From positions 1-55,575 of the forward strand of contig NZ_FMDF01000134.1 of assembly GCF_900091955.1 (NCBI RefSeq): DNA of 55,575 nucleotides, given 5' to 3'. Below, one piece after another: positions 7,818 through 16,788 of this stretch. The number at the start of each line of letters is the position of its first letter. Position 1 is the first letter of the stretch. A program made the translations under genes and the position numbers. The notes below the pieces were generated by a model. The model saw nothing but the letters and a program-made list of their open reading frames with translations, was not told the origin of the DNA and did no database searches. The DNA is from Streptomyces sp. Ncost-T10-10d. Lineage in GTDB: Bacteria > Actinomycetota > Actinomycetes > Streptomycetales > Streptomycetaceae.

Positions 7818-8897
7818 ATGAGTGTCGAGCGGGTGGGAGTCGTTGTCCACCAGGGCCGTCCCGAGGCCATTGCCGCGGCGCGCGTCGTACGTGACTGGTG
7901 TGCGGGCGAGGCCGTTCCCTGCACGGACATCGACGTGTGGCGCGACGACGCACGCCGGCGTGGCGGACGGGAGGAGGCCCATGTCGCGGGCAATCCCGAT
8001 CTCGTTGTGACGCTCGGAGGCGACGGCACATTTCTTCGCGGCGCCAGGATCGCGGCCAAGAACCATGCCGCCGTCCTCGGGATCGACCTGGGCCGGGTCG
8101 GCTTCCTGACCGAGGTGCCGGCCGAGGACGTCGTCCGGGCGCTCGACGCCGTTCACCGCGGCCGGGCGGACGTCGAGGAGCGCATGACGCTGACGATGAG
8201 AACCTCCCGCGTGCTTGAAGTGCCCAAGGACATCGACGCCCTGATGGGCTACGGACGACGTCCGATGCTGCCGCCTCCCCATGTCGACCTGGAGGCGGAG
8301 GCCGCGGCGGAGGGCTGGGGAGTGGCGCTGGATGTCACGGCCCTCAACGACGTTGTCGTGGAGAAGCTCGCACGCGACCGGCAGGTGAGTCTCGGCGTCT
8401 ATATCGGCGGCCGGCTTCTCGCCTCGTACTCGGCCGATGCCGTCATCATGGCCACCCCCACCGGGTCGACCGCCTACAGTTTCGCCGCAGGCGGTCCAGT
8501 GGTCTCACCGCGCATGGACGCCGTCCTGTTCACACCCGTCGCACCGCACATGACCTTCAACCGCACAGTGGTCGTCGCGCCGGACGAACCGGTCGCGGTC
8601 CGGGTCCTGCCCAACTCGGGACAGGGCGCGGTCACGATCGACGGCCAGTTGCGCGGCGTACTGGACGCCGGAGACTGGCTAGGGGTGTACGCGGCCCCGC
8701 GTCGTCTGCGCGTCATCAGGCTCGGCCCGCACGATTTCTACGGGCGGCTGCGCACCCGCCTTCGCCTCACGGACGCTCCGGCCGCTGCCGCCGAGGGGGA
8801 GACCGCGCCCCTGTTCCGTCCCGACGGCCCGATCCCGCACGACCTGGCCCATCTCCATTTCTCCCCGGCGGACAGGGACGAGGCAGCCGACGGTTGA
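7818..8897 (+). CDS. nadK: NAD kinase
   Basis: A 359-residue protein from ATG 7818, preceded by GGAG. It phosphorylates NAD to NADP. Visible motifs are the phosphate-binding VVTLGGDGTFLRGAR (about 70-85), DLGRVGFLTEV, the substrate-binding TALNDVVVEK (the NE/D motif, about 175) and TPTGSTAYSFAAGGPVVSP (about 214-232). The C-terminal part adds a strand-rich region with TIDGQ. Length is above the usual 290-300 because of a region after MRTSR (with a Pro-rich PMLPPPHV) and a roughly 50-residue C-terminal tail. It is probably a second NAD kinase beside the housekeeping one and could feed NADPH demand. No operon partner is evident; the HD gene follows after 74 bp. Confidence 0.93.
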   Translation: MSVERVGVVVHQGRPEAIAAARVVRDWCAGEAVPCTDIDVWRDDARRRGGREEAHVAGNPDLVVTLGGDGTFLRGARIAAKNHAAVLGIDLGRVGFLTEVPAEDVVRALDAVHRGRADVEERMTLTMRTSRVLEVPKDIDALMGYGRRPMLPPPHVDLEAEAAAEGWGVALDVTALNDVVVEKLARDRQVSLGVYIGGRLLASYSADAVIMATPTGSTAYSFAAGGPVVSPRMDAVLFTPVAPHMTFNRTVVVAPDEPVAVRVLPNSGQGAVTIDGQLRGVLDAGDWLGVYAAPRRLRVIRLGPHDFYGRLRTRLRLTDAPAAAAEGETAPLFRPDGPIPHDLAHLHFSPADRDEAADG

Positions 8898-8971
8898 CCG
8901 GGCGGGGGAGAGCTGCAGGCCGAAAAATCGGACAGGAAGAGCCGACACGTCGTACGACAAATGGAGTTCAC

Positions 8972-9624
8972 ATGCCCAGAAGTGCCGACCTCCCTGCCGC
9001 CCCCGGAGTGACGGTGCCCGACACCAAGCTGGCCGCCGAGGCCACCGAGCTGGTGCGCGATGCGACCGACGACCTGATCTACCACCATTCCCGCCGTGTC
9101 TACTTCTTCGGCAGCCTGCAGGGGCAGAACAAGGGACTGAGCTTCGACCCGGAGCTTCTCTACGTCGGAGCGATGTTCCATGACCTGGGCCTCAACGAGG
9201 AGTTCCGTGGGAGCGGGCGCCGGTCCGAGGTGGACAGCGCCGACGAGGCACGGAGATTTCTGCAGAGCCACGGCGTGCCCGAGGACAGCATCCGCCGCGT
9301 CTGGAGGCGATCGCGCTCCACACGACGCCGGGAGTTCCACCATTCATGGAACCCGAGGTCGCCCTCGTGACCGCGGGGGTGGAGTACGACGTGCTCGGCA
9401 TCGGGTACGCCGACATCAGCGACACGGACCGTGCGTCGATCGTTGCCCTCCATCCCCGCCCCGACTTCAAACAGCGCATTCTCCGGGCCTTCACCGAAGG
9501 CATCGAAGCCAAGCCGGACACCACTTTCGGCAATGTGAAGGCCGATGTGCTGGAGCGTTACGCAGCCGGGTTCAAGCGGGGCAACTTCGTGGACACCATC
9601 CTGGATTCCCCCTGGCCGGAGTGA
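8972..9624 (+). pseudogene. HD-domain phosphohydrolase-like gene with one-base frameshift
   Basis: The first frame (ATG 8972, GGAG upstream) gives HHSRRVYFFG and AMFHDLGLNEEF, the His and His-Asp motifs of an HD domain. At 9302-9304 the frame is lost: adding one G to the GG at 9303-9304 restores VWEAIALHTTPGVPPFMEPE. The protein then continues through GVEYDVLGIGYADIS to the stop at 9624. The restored protein would be about 217 residues, normal for this actinobacterial HD family (metal-dependent phosphohydrolase fold, substrate unknown). The break is either a true inactivating mutation or a sequencing error in a short G run. Confidence 0.82.
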
Positions 9625-9743
9625 GGCTCCCACCGGGCGCGCAAGTCGGTGGACGCCTTCGCCCGGGCGCACCATGATGGGCGGTCCGAGCTGAGGCTCT
9701 TCGTGGCGAGCGAAAGCCGTGGCCGCCACCCGACGGGGCATCC

Positions 9744-10691
9744 ATGGGCGACAGGGCAGGTCGTACGGCTCCGAGCCCCGCTGCCCGCCTCTCGCGCCTC
9801 TACGGAAAGGCCACGGCTGTGCCGGTCGCCCTCGTGCTGCTGCTCTCGGGGACGTGGCTGCTCTCCGGCGCCCTGGTCACCGGAACCGATCCGCTGATCG
9901 TCGCTGTGGGCCGCACCGCGGTGTGCTGCGCGGTGCTCACCGCCGTCGCCACGTCCAGTGCGGCTGGCCGGGCCGATCTGCGCCGGGCCGCGGCCCGCCC
10001 GGGGACCGTATGGCTGCTGGGCCTGCTCGGCTTCGCCGGTTACGCGGCCGGTACCCTCCTGGCCATTCCGCGCATCGGCACCTCGCTCACCAACCTCGTC
10101 GTCGCGCTGATGCCATGCGCCTCGGTGGCGGTGGGGGCGGTGTTCTTCGGCGAACGGTCCGGGCCACGCAAGGCGGCGGGGGCAGTTCTGGCCTGCGCGG
10201 CAGCGTCCGGGTACGCGGCGCTGGGCGCTGACGCGGGGGACCTGGACGGGATGGGGCTGCTGCTGGTGGCGGCTGCGACCGTGGCGTTCGCGGTGTACGG
10301 GTTCCTGTACCGGGAACGGCTGTCGGGGCTGCCGCCCCTCGCCGTTCTGCCCGTGCTGCTCGGGGCCGCCACCTGTCTGCTGCTCCCGATGGCCCTGCCC
10401 GCCCTGGTCACCCACCCGCCGACATTCGCCGCGACCGGCGGCATCGTGGTGCTGGGCGCGGCCGTCTACGCGCCTGCCTACCTCGTACAACACCGGCTCA
10501 TCCTGCTCCGCGGGCCGGTCTTCACGGCAGCTGTGCAACTGGCCGTTCCGTTCACCGTGCGCCTGGGCGACTGGGCGCTGAAGACCGCGCCCGCGCCCTC
10601 GACCGCCGAACTGATGCTCCTCGCGGTGTGCTGTGCGGGGATCGCACTCGTCACCGTCCAGCCGCACGACCGACTCGCCACTGCTGAGTGA
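9744..10691 (+). CDS. EamA/DMT-family transporter
   Basis: The 315-residue protein has about 10 hydrophobic helices in two repeats, the EamA layout. Examples are VALVLLLSGTWLLSGALV, GRTAVCCAVLTAVA, SLTNLVVALMPCASVAVGAVFFGE (end of the first repeat with the usual FGE) and PAYLVQHRLILLRGPVFTAAVQLAVPF (second repeat). It is expected to export a small metabolite or drug, or take one up, at the cytoplasmic membrane; the substrate is not predictable. The start at ATG 9744 is the only good one. The gene lies alone between the HD gene and the kinase gene. Confidence 0.85.
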   Translation: MGDRAGRTAPSPAARLSRLYGKATAVPVALVLLLSGTWLLSGALVTGTDPLIVAVGRTAVCCAVLTAVATSSAAGRADLRRAAARPGTVWLLGLLGFAGYAAGTLLAIPRIGTSLTNLVVALMPCASVAVGAVFFGERSGPRKAAGAVLACAAASGYAALGADAGDLDGMGLLLVAAATVAFAVYGFLYRERLSGLPPLAVLPVLLGAATCLLLPMALPALVTHPPTFAATGGIVVLGAAVYAPAYLVQHRLILLRGPVFTAAVQLAVPFTVRLGDWALKTAPAPSTAELMLLAVCCAGIALVTVQPHDRLATAE

Positions 10692-10910
10692 TCGCGATGC
10701 GGTCCTCAACGCCCTTGAACCGCAGCGGGCTCAGCCGGCCGGTCCGTCCCCGGTGAGAGGAGCGACCGGCATCGCCCGGGCACGGTTCCGGCCTCTTCGG
10801 AGGGCCACGCGTGCTTCTGAGCGGTAATCCGGTCGACAGGCGAGCCCGCGACGCACTGAGATGGCCTCCACTGCCCGCCGCACGGAGCGGGCCGGACGCA
10901 GGAGACGTTC

Positions 10911-11798
10911 TTGGCAACCGGGAGAGCCGCGGGGACGCGCCCCGCGATCAATGGAGCACTGGTCAGACGGCTCGTCGATACGCAGTTCCCGCAGTGGGCC
11001 GAGCTGCCCCTGAAGCTGCTCGATCCGGCCGGTTCGGACCATGTGATCCACCGGCTCGGCGACGAACTGTCCGTCCGGTTGCCCCGCCACGCCGGGGCCA
11101 TCGGGCAGGCCAAGAAGGAGTCCGAGTGGCTGCCCCGGCTCGCCCCGCACCTGCCCCTGGCCATACCGGTACCGGTGGGAGTGGGGGAGCCCGACTTCGG
11201 CTACCCCTGGCCATGGGCGGTGTCCCGCTGGCTGGACGGCGAGGTGGCGACCGTCGAGGCACTGGCCGATTCGACGGGGGCTGCCGTCGAGCTGGCGGAG
11301 TTCCTGACCGCCCTTCAGCGGCTCACGCCCGCGGATGACACCCGCGACGACCTGACCGTACGGTCGCTGGCCGACCGGGACCGCGCCACGCGGGCCGCCA
11401 TCGCGAAGTCCGACGGGGCATTCGACACCGGGGCCATGACCGAGCTCTGGGACGCGGCGCTGAGCGCTCCCGGATGGGATCGCCCTTCGGTCTGGTTCCA
11501 CGGCGACTTCCACACCGGCAACCTGCTGACCGTCGACGGCCGCCTCAGCGCGGTCATCGACTTCGGCGAGCTCGGCATCGGCGATCCGTCCTGCGACCTG
11601 ATGATCGCCTTCACCCTGATGTCCGCCGGGAGCCGGGCCGCCTTCCGTGCCGCGCTCGGCGTGGACGACGCCACCTGGACCCGGGGCCGCGGCTGGGCCC
11701 TGGCCACCGGCCTGAATGCCTACACCTCCTACGCTGCCGTCAACCCCCGGGTCGCCGCGCAGACCACCCGTCAGATCAACGAGGCCCTCATCGGCTAG
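10911..11798 (+). CDS. Aminoglycoside phosphotransferase family kinase
   Basis: A 295-residue protein with a TTG start preceded by GGAG. The APH/choline-kinase fold is shown by VSRWLDGE (hinge), the catalytic loop FHGDFHTGNLL (Brenner motif H-G-D-x4-N, about residues 199-208) and the metal-binding VIDFGELGIGDPSCDL. Proteins of this size and motif set in Streptomyces are usually annotated as aminoglycoside phosphotransferases, but most have unknown small-molecule substrates. Resistance is therefore possible and not shown. The N-terminal Lys/Glu pair of the ATP site fits QAKKESEWL. It is probably monocistronic. Confidence 0.88.
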   Translation: MATGRAAGTRPAINGALVRRLVDTQFPQWAELPLKLLDPAGSDHVIHRLGDELSVRLPRHAGAIGQAKKESEWLPRLAPHLPLAIPVPVGVGEPDFGYPWPWAVSRWLDGEVATVEALADSTGAAVELAEFLTALQRLTPADDTRDDLTVRSLADRDRATRAAIAKSDGAFDTGAMTELWDAALSAPGWDRPSVWFHGDFHTGNLLTVDGRLSAVIDFGELGIGDPSCDLMIAFTLMSAGSRAAFRAALGVDDATWTRGRGWALATGLNAYTSYAAVNPRVAAQTTRQINEALIG

Positions 11799-11849
11799 GC
11801 AACCGGGACCCAACCCGCCGATGGCCGCTGCACCGACACAGGGGCATTC

Positions 11850-12409
11850 CTTACGCGGCTCGCAGCGCAATCCATACGTGCAGCGAACAGGCTCACCGCA
11901 CGGCGGGCGACCACGCTCGGCCCGTCCGGCACCGTGTTCTCTGCAACGTCTGTCTGGCCCCTGCTCGCCATTCTCGCCGACGCGGCCCACGGCCCGGCGC
12001 GGAGCGAGTCCGAGGAAGCGGTCGGTATGCGAGCGGACGTCGCCACCGCGGCCGCGCGGGACCTGCTGACCGCGCTGAAAACGCGGACCGGAAGGCGCTC
12101 GACGCCTGGGCATCGGACCGCACGGACGGGCTGATCCGGTCGATGCCGGTACCGCTCGGCGAACACACCGACTTCGGGGTGGCGGCGAACGGGGTGCCGC
12201 CCGCACCGCGGTATCCGACCAGGCGCATCGAGGCCGCGTTCGACCGGCCGTTGGGGTTCCTGACGGTCCACCTGTTCATGCGCCGCCACGGCCGCGAGAG
12301 CACCCGTGTGTACCGTCTCGATCCGGGCGCGATCGACGAGGACGTCGAAGCGGACGGCGACCTGATGACGGATGACCTGCTCGGCCGGCTGAGCGCAGGC
12401 CGGGTCTGA
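11850..12409 (+). pseudogene. Serpin-like gene remnant
   Basis: One frame gives AAQSIRAANRLTARR then SGTVFSATSVWPLLAILADA and ESEEAVGM up to about 12075, the N-terminus of actinobacterial serpins (protease inhibitors). The reading then shifts frame to ADRKALDAWASDRTDGLIRSMPV. After that the rest of the serpin, including the reactive-site loop, is largely missing. The final part (RPLGFLTVHLFMRR to the stop at 12409) is compatible with a shortened serpin end but is weak. No usable start codon and ribosome site precede it. I regard the locus as a decayed gene. Confidence 0.55.
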
Positions 12410-12697
12410 CGGACCCCGGCCTGTGCGGGGTCGCCGGAGCCGGGCGCGGGGGATCACGCGGACCGGGGCCCGTCGTCTCCCAGGAGCCGCCCGTCCCGCA
12501 GGTGACGTCGCAACGGCACCATCGAGGAACGGGGCCGGCCTCCCTCTGATCCGCCACGGAGAGCCATGTGCCGGGTGGCGGCAGCCGTACGGGAACAGGG
12601 CCTGGACGAGACCTGCTTGCCTGGTGGTGCAACCCGTTGGCTGTCGGAAGCGTCGTGTGCAGGCAGTACGACCGCACGAGCAGGAAGGCAGAAGATC

Positions 12698-13606
12698 TTG
12701 AAATCAAGCAGGGGTGCGTCACGCCGTACCGTGCTCGCCGGTGGCCTGGGGGTGGCACTGGCCGCTGTTCCCATCTCATCGGCCGCGGAGACCCTCGGCC
12801 CGGGGAGCGAGGCGGTGCGGAAGTTGCGCGACCTCGAACGGGAGCATGCCGCTCGGCTGGGGGTGTTCGGGTGGAACACGGTGACGGGCAGGAGCGTCCT
12901 GCACCGGGCGGAAGAGCGCTTCCCCATGTGTTCGACGTTCAAGACGTTGGCCGTCGGGGCCGTCCTGAGGGACCTCGACCATGACGGGACGTTCCTTTCG
13001 AAAATCATTCACTACACGAAGCAGGACATCAAGAGGTCGGGAGGCGCTCCGGTGACCGGTCTGCCCGAGAATCTTGCGCAGGGGATGACGGTTGAGGATC
13101 TGTGCGGCGCGGCCATCTCGTACAGCGACAACACTGCAGCGAACCTCTTGATGGAAAGGCTCTGCGGACCGACGTCCGTCACTCGCTTCTGCCGGTCGAT
13201 CGGAGACTCGGTGACCCGGCTCGACCGCTGGGAGCCGGAGCTGAACTCGGCGGAACCAGGGCGTGTGTCCGACACCACCAGCCCTCGCGCCATTGGGAAG
13301 ACCTACGCGCAGCTCGTCCTCGGGAACGCGCTGGAGGCGGGGGACCGGAAGAAGCTGACCGGGTGGCTGCTGGCCAATACGACCGGTGGTAAACGCCTGC
13401 GCGCCGGTCTTCATGAGGACTGGTCCGTCGGCGACAAGACCGGCACCGGCAGCTACGGCACCGCGAACGACGTGGGCATCGTCTGGCCGCCCGGCCAAGG
13501 GCCGATCGTGATGGCTGTTCTGTCCACCAAGCACGATGCCGACTCCGAGGCGGACGACCTTTTGATCGCCCATGCAGCCGCCGTCCTGGCAGCCGCCCTC
13601 AGCTGA
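12698..13606 (+). CDS. Class A beta-lactamase
   Basis: A 302-residue secreted enzyme starting at TTG 12698 with AGGAAGG upstream. A longer frame to 12566 adds unrelated residues. The N-terminus has a twin-Arg type signal (SRRTVLAGG plus hydrophobic core) ending in AAE. All class A active-site elements are present: STFK (Ser about 79, Lys 82), SDN (143-145), the omega-loop EPELN (catalytic Glu 181) and KTG (247-249). It should hydrolyse penicillin-type antibiotics outside the cell. No BlaR/BlaI or LysR-type regulator gene is adjacent. A strong hairpin follows the gene. Streptomyces commonly carry such enzymes. Confidence 0.95.
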   Translation: MKSSRGASRRTVLAGGLGVALAAVPISSAAETLGPGSEAVRKLRDLEREHAARLGVFGWNTVTGRSVLHRAEERFPMCSTFKTLAVGAVLRDLDHDGTFLSKIIHYTKQDIKRSGGAPVTGLPENLAQGMTVEDLCGAAISYSDNTAANLLMERLCGPTSVTRFCRSIGDSVTRLDRWEPELNSAEPGRVSDTTSPRAIGKTYAQLVLGNALEAGDRKKLTGWLLANTTGGKRLRAGLHEDWSVGDKTGTGSYGTANDVGIVWPPGQGPIVMAVLSTKHDADSEADDLLIAHAAAVLAAALS

Positions 13607-13638
13607 CGTCCGGCGCGGCTGTACGGTCGGGGCCGGCC

Positions 13639-13682
13639 GGCCGGCAGCCTCGCTCCGTCGGCGCAGCGCGAGGCTGCCGGCC
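13639..13682 (+). terminator. Hairpin terminator after the beta-lactamase gene
   Basis: GGCCGGCAGCCTCGC (13639-13653) pairs perfectly with GCGAGGCTGCCGGCC (13668-13682) around a 14-nt loop, 32 bp after the stop. Confidence 0.8.
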
Positions 13683-13774
13683 CCTGGCGGGAGGCAGCCA
13701 CAGCACCAGGAGCGCCCCCCTGTGGCCCGGGAGTGCGCTCAACCTGCCTGTCACCGTGAAGGTAGCCTCTCCTG

Positions 13775-14620
13775 ATGCGTATCGGGATCGTTGGCACCGA
13801 GAACACTCATGTCGACCACATCGTCGGCCACCTCAACGTCCATGGGGCGGGCGGCGACGCCCGCGTCGTGGCTCTCAGCGGCGGGCACAGTCGGCGCAAC
13901 GACACGCTCGCGTCCACCGGGGGGATAGAAAAGGTCGTCGACGAGCCCGCCGGCCTGCTCGGACTGGTGGACGCCGTCATCGTCGCGGACCGGCACGGCG
14001 CGCACCACCGCGACCAGGCGACCCCCTTCCTGGCCGAGGGGCTTCCGGTATTCGTCGACAAGCCGCTGGCCTGCACCGTCGAGGACGCCCAGGCCATGAT
14101 CGACACCGCGCTCGCCCATGAAGCGCCGCTCACGTCATCCTCGGCGCTCCGCTGGATTCCCGACACCGACGCGCTGGTGGCCCGGACCGCGCGGGGCGGA
14201 CATCCGCACGTGGTCGTCGCGTCCGGACCGGCCGATCCCGACGGCGAGTACGGCGGGATCTTCTTCTACGGCATCCACCCGGTGGAGGTAGCTCTCCGGC
14301 TCGCCCCCGGTGAGATCTCCGACGTACGCACCGACACCACCGACACCACCGTCACCGCGTCATTCACCGCGGGCGGCACCCGTGTCCTCGTGAACTTCGT
14401 GAAGCCGAACGACACGCACCAGATCCCCTTCCACGCAATGGCGCTCACTCAGGACACCGTGGTCGAGCAGACTCTCACCCTCGACGCCCACTACTGCGTG
14501 CCGGGTCTCGAAGCGTTCCTGGAGATGGCCCGTACCGGCAGGCCACCGATCGGGTACGGGGACTTGCTGCGCCCCATCGAGGTCCTGGAGTCCGTCGCCG
14601 CCGCCCTGCGTACGCAGTAG
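13775..14620 (+). CDS. Gfo/Idh/MocA-family oxidoreductase
   Basis: The 281-residue soluble protein starts MRIGIVGTENTH, an N-terminal Rossmann strand and glycine loop. It has VDAVIVADRHGAHH and the family's FVDKPLACT (the E/D-K-P motif, about residue 90-98). The following alpha/beta substrate domain contains GGIFFYGIHPVEVAL, where the His is the usual catalytic position. It is shorter than typical members (330-400). These NAD(P)-dependent enzymes oxidise or reduce sugar-like substrates; the substrate here is unknown. GAAGG precedes the ATG by about 12 bases. No sugar transport genes are near. Confidence 0.85.
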   Translation: MRIGIVGTENTHVDHIVGHLNVHGAGGDARVVALSGGHSRRNDTLASTGGIEKVVDEPAGLLGLVDAVIVADRHGAHHRDQATPFLAEGLPVFVDKPLACTVEDAQAMIDTALAHEAPLTSSSALRWIPDTDALVARTARGGHPHVVVASGPADPDGEYGGIFFYGIHPVEVALRLAPGEISDVRTDTTDTTVTASFTAGGTRVLVNFVKPNDTHQIPFHAMALTQDTVVEQTLTLDAHYCVPGLEAFLEMARTGRPPIGYGDLLRPIEVLESVAAALRTQ

Positions 14621-14754
14621 GGCCGCCTTCGGTGAGATGACGCACCTCGATCCACCTGGGCCTCGGCGGCCGCCGGGAGGTCTGACGACGTCGCTGTGTC
14701 CACCGACCGGTGGACACGCGGTTCAACCGGCAGGAGCTGTCGGCGGATTGGTCC

Positions 14755-15113
14755 TGCGGCGCGGCGTGGAGGCGGGGGCAACCGGCTATCTCCTCAAGGA
14801 CGCAACCCGCGACCAACTCGTCGAAGCGATCCACTCGGCCTCCCGGGGTGAGACCGCCCTCGCCCCGCGCGCCGCACAACGGCTGGTGGCGAGAACGCGG
14901 CAGCCCGCGTCCGTTGCACTCACCCCGCGCGAGTCGGAGGTGCTCGATGCGGTGGCCGACGGACTGCCCAACGCGGAGATCGGCCGACGCCTGTTCATCG
15001 GGGAGGCCACGGTGAATACCCACCTCCTGCGGATATTCGCCAAGCTCGACGCCAGTGACCGCACACACGCGGTGGTTGTCGCCATGAACGGCGGCATCCT
15101 TCATCGGCGTTAG
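14755..15113 (+). pseudogene. C-terminal remnant of a NarL/LuxR response regulator
   Basis: Only the end of a response regulator remains: GVEAGATGYLLKDA, which closes a receiver domain, then a linker and the LuxR-type helix-turn-helix with LTPRESEVLDAVADGLPNAEIGRRLF and TVNTHLLRIFAKL. The phospho-acceptor part of the receiver is absent. Upstream codons in the same frame (from 14637) are not receiver sequence and no good start is seen. No sensor kinase gene is adjacent. It lies in the same run of broken genes as the TolB-like and serpin remnants. Confidence 0.7.
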
Positions 15114-15766
15114 ACCCCGCCCCGGGTCCGGCGTTTATGAGCCACAGCAGACCCGATCACGTCCCGCGAGTCCAGCCGTCCGATCGCGAGGCCACCACAG
15201 CGCTGTGGGCCCCGCTGCATCGTCACGACCCGGGCCGCAGCCACGTTGCCGTCCTGGCGGAGTCCGGCGAGATCCTGACCGGAAAGGAAGGCCGTTCCAG
15301 CCCGGGCGGCCTTTCCCTGGTCCCTTCGGCCTGCGCCGGCCAATCGAACGATCCTCGCCCGGAAAACAGGGATGCTATAAAGTCCCAATAGATTATCAGT
15401 ATTACTGGTAACTCGCGTGGTGGAAGGTCGAATTATTCGCATTCCGCCCGGCTGGTCCGCCTGTTTCATTGAAGATTGGACGGGGTGGCGAATGCTGCCC
15501 TGACGGTCCGGCGCATCAGGACGAGGCTTGAATCAGACGGTTGAGGGCCCCGGAAAGGGAAATGCAAACAGAGCGGGTTCGCCCGGTGGCCCGCCCGGGT
15601 TCGCCGGGTCCGTAGGGCGGTTCACATCAGTCTCCAGATATAGGTTCTTCAATGCGTGACAACTGACGTCCGAAGTGTCGGTCCAGCGTGCCGAAAGGAA
15701 GTCGTCGGTTTCTCCTTTGTGGTCTGTGCATTCTTCTTTGCTGGTTCCTTCGTAAAGGTGCTGTGG
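15114..15766. other. Gene-free upstream region of the PTM locus
   Basis: No convincing gene is found in these 650 bases; the short frames present have no domain sense. From about 15360 to 15440 the sequence turns AT-rich and holds an extended -10 and a 19-bp palindrome, described separately. The leader from there to the hydroxylase gene is about 375 bases long. Confidence 0.6.
15373..15411 (+). promoter_or_regulatory. Putative PTM promoter with 19-bp palindromic operator
   Basis: TG-C-TATAAA (15373-15381) forms an extended -10 box. Twelve bases later lies TTATCAGTATTACTGGTAA (15393-15411), a palindrome with a single mismatched pair. Its place, about at the transcription start, is typical of a repressor site. 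No -35 box is obvious. The regulator is not identified and no regulator gene adjoins the locus. Confidence 0.5.
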
Positions 15767-16708
15767 ATGGAAAATTGCGAACCACTGCCCGGTGGCGATT
15801 CGGAGAACGATTCCGGTCCGGTGCAGCGGGCGAGAGTGCTCGTACGCCCGGCGCGCGTTGTTCTCCGCGTGCTGGCTTATCCGTTCCTGCTGGTGGCCGC
15901 AGTTTCGGTGGCCGCGGCGGCGCTGTGTCTCGACTGGGATCCAGAACGCGTGAGCCCGCTCTTCCTGATCGGCACCATCACCTACCTCACCGTTCTCGAA
16001 CGTCTGATTCCGTATCAGCGCGCCTGGCACCCGAGCCCCAGTGAATGGCGTTGGTACGGCATCTACTTTCTGCTGACGATGGCGGCCAGCGCCCTGGCAC
16101 AATATGCGGTCACTGCGGCCGTCTCCGTGGTGACGCCCGACGAACCGGCGCTCACTCTCTGGGCCGAAATACCCGCAGCCCTGCTGACCGGATCGCTGGC
16201 CAGTTATCTTGTGCACCGACTGGGTCACGCCAACCCGATATTGTGGAGACTGCACGGTGTGCACCATGTGCCGCAGAAAGTCAACGTCGCCAATAACGGC
16301 GTCAATCATGTTCTCGACATCGTCCTTGCGCAGGGGGCAGTGCAACTGGCCCTGGCGTCGGTCGGGTTCTCCCATGGCTCCGTCTTCGTCGTGGGTCTTT
16401 TCGTGGCTGCCCAGGGCTATTTCGTCCATGCCAACATCGACGTGCGCATCGGCCGACTCAATCATGTGCTCGCCAGTCCCGAACAACACCGCCTGCACCA
16501 CAGCACCGACCTGTCCGAGGCGGGCCACTACGGCTCGGATCTGTCGATCTGGGACCACCTCTTCGACAGCTACACCTGGCGGCCCGGCCGTGAGCCGATC
16601 GCGGTCGGAATCGGCGATCCCGAGTCGTTCCCCCCTACCGGCGAGATCGCCACCACGCTTCTCCACCCCTGGCGCCGTGCGAAGAGGGCCGGGCCCGGTT
16701 CCGCCTGA
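15767..16708 (+). CDS. ftdA: Sterol desaturase/fatty acid hydroxylase family protein of PTM biosynthesis
   Basis: A 313-residue membrane enzyme of the di-iron hydroxylase superfamily. It starts at ATG 15767 with AAAGG about 9 bases upstream. Membrane segments lie near 25-50, 60-80 and 95-120. The His clusters that bind iron are HRLGH, HGVHH, then HAN and HRLHH in the C-terminal half. In PTM pathways this gene (ftdA in the frontalamide cluster, SD in the HSAF cluster of Lysobacter) hydroxylates the ornithine-derived carbon of the tetramate. Here it is the first gene of a six-gene colinear locus, 80 bp ahead of the PKS-NRPS gene. Gene order and family together make the assignment strong. Confidence 0.88.
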   Translation: MENCEPLPGGDSENDSGPVQRARVLVRPARVVLRVLAYPFLLVAAVSVAAAALCLDWDPERVSPLFLIGTITYLTVLERLIPYQRAWHPSPSEWRWYGIYFLLTMAASALAQYAVTAAVSVVTPDEPALTLWAEIPAALLTGSLASYLVHRLGHANPILWRLHGVHHVPQKVNVANNGVNHVLDIVLAQGAVQLALASVGFSHGSVFVVGLFVAAQGYFVHANIDVRIGRLNHVLASPEQHRLHHSTDLSEAGHYGSDLSIWDHLFDSYTWRPGREPIAVGIGDPESFPPTGEIATTLLHPWRRAKRAGPGSA

Positions 16709-16788
16709 CCGCCTCTCTTCTTCGGGAAACCACACCGCCCTCCCGCATCCATGCCGTGCCGCTGCGCCACGACCTGAGGAGTACAACC

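Noticed and set aside
10731..12206. Minus-strand open frame of 491 codons over the aminoglycoside-kinase-like gene
   Set aside because: The plus strand carries HGDFHTGN and DFGE kinase motifs in that frame; the minus frame has none.
15137..15391. Short plus-strand frame upstream of the PTM locus
   Set aside because: No domain or signal; runs into the promoter-like AT-rich block.
16756..16788. Upstream GTG 16756 as start of the PKS-NRPS
   Set aside because: TTG 16789 has GAGGAG at ideal spacing and the KS domain starts soon after; the extra 11 residues have no support.
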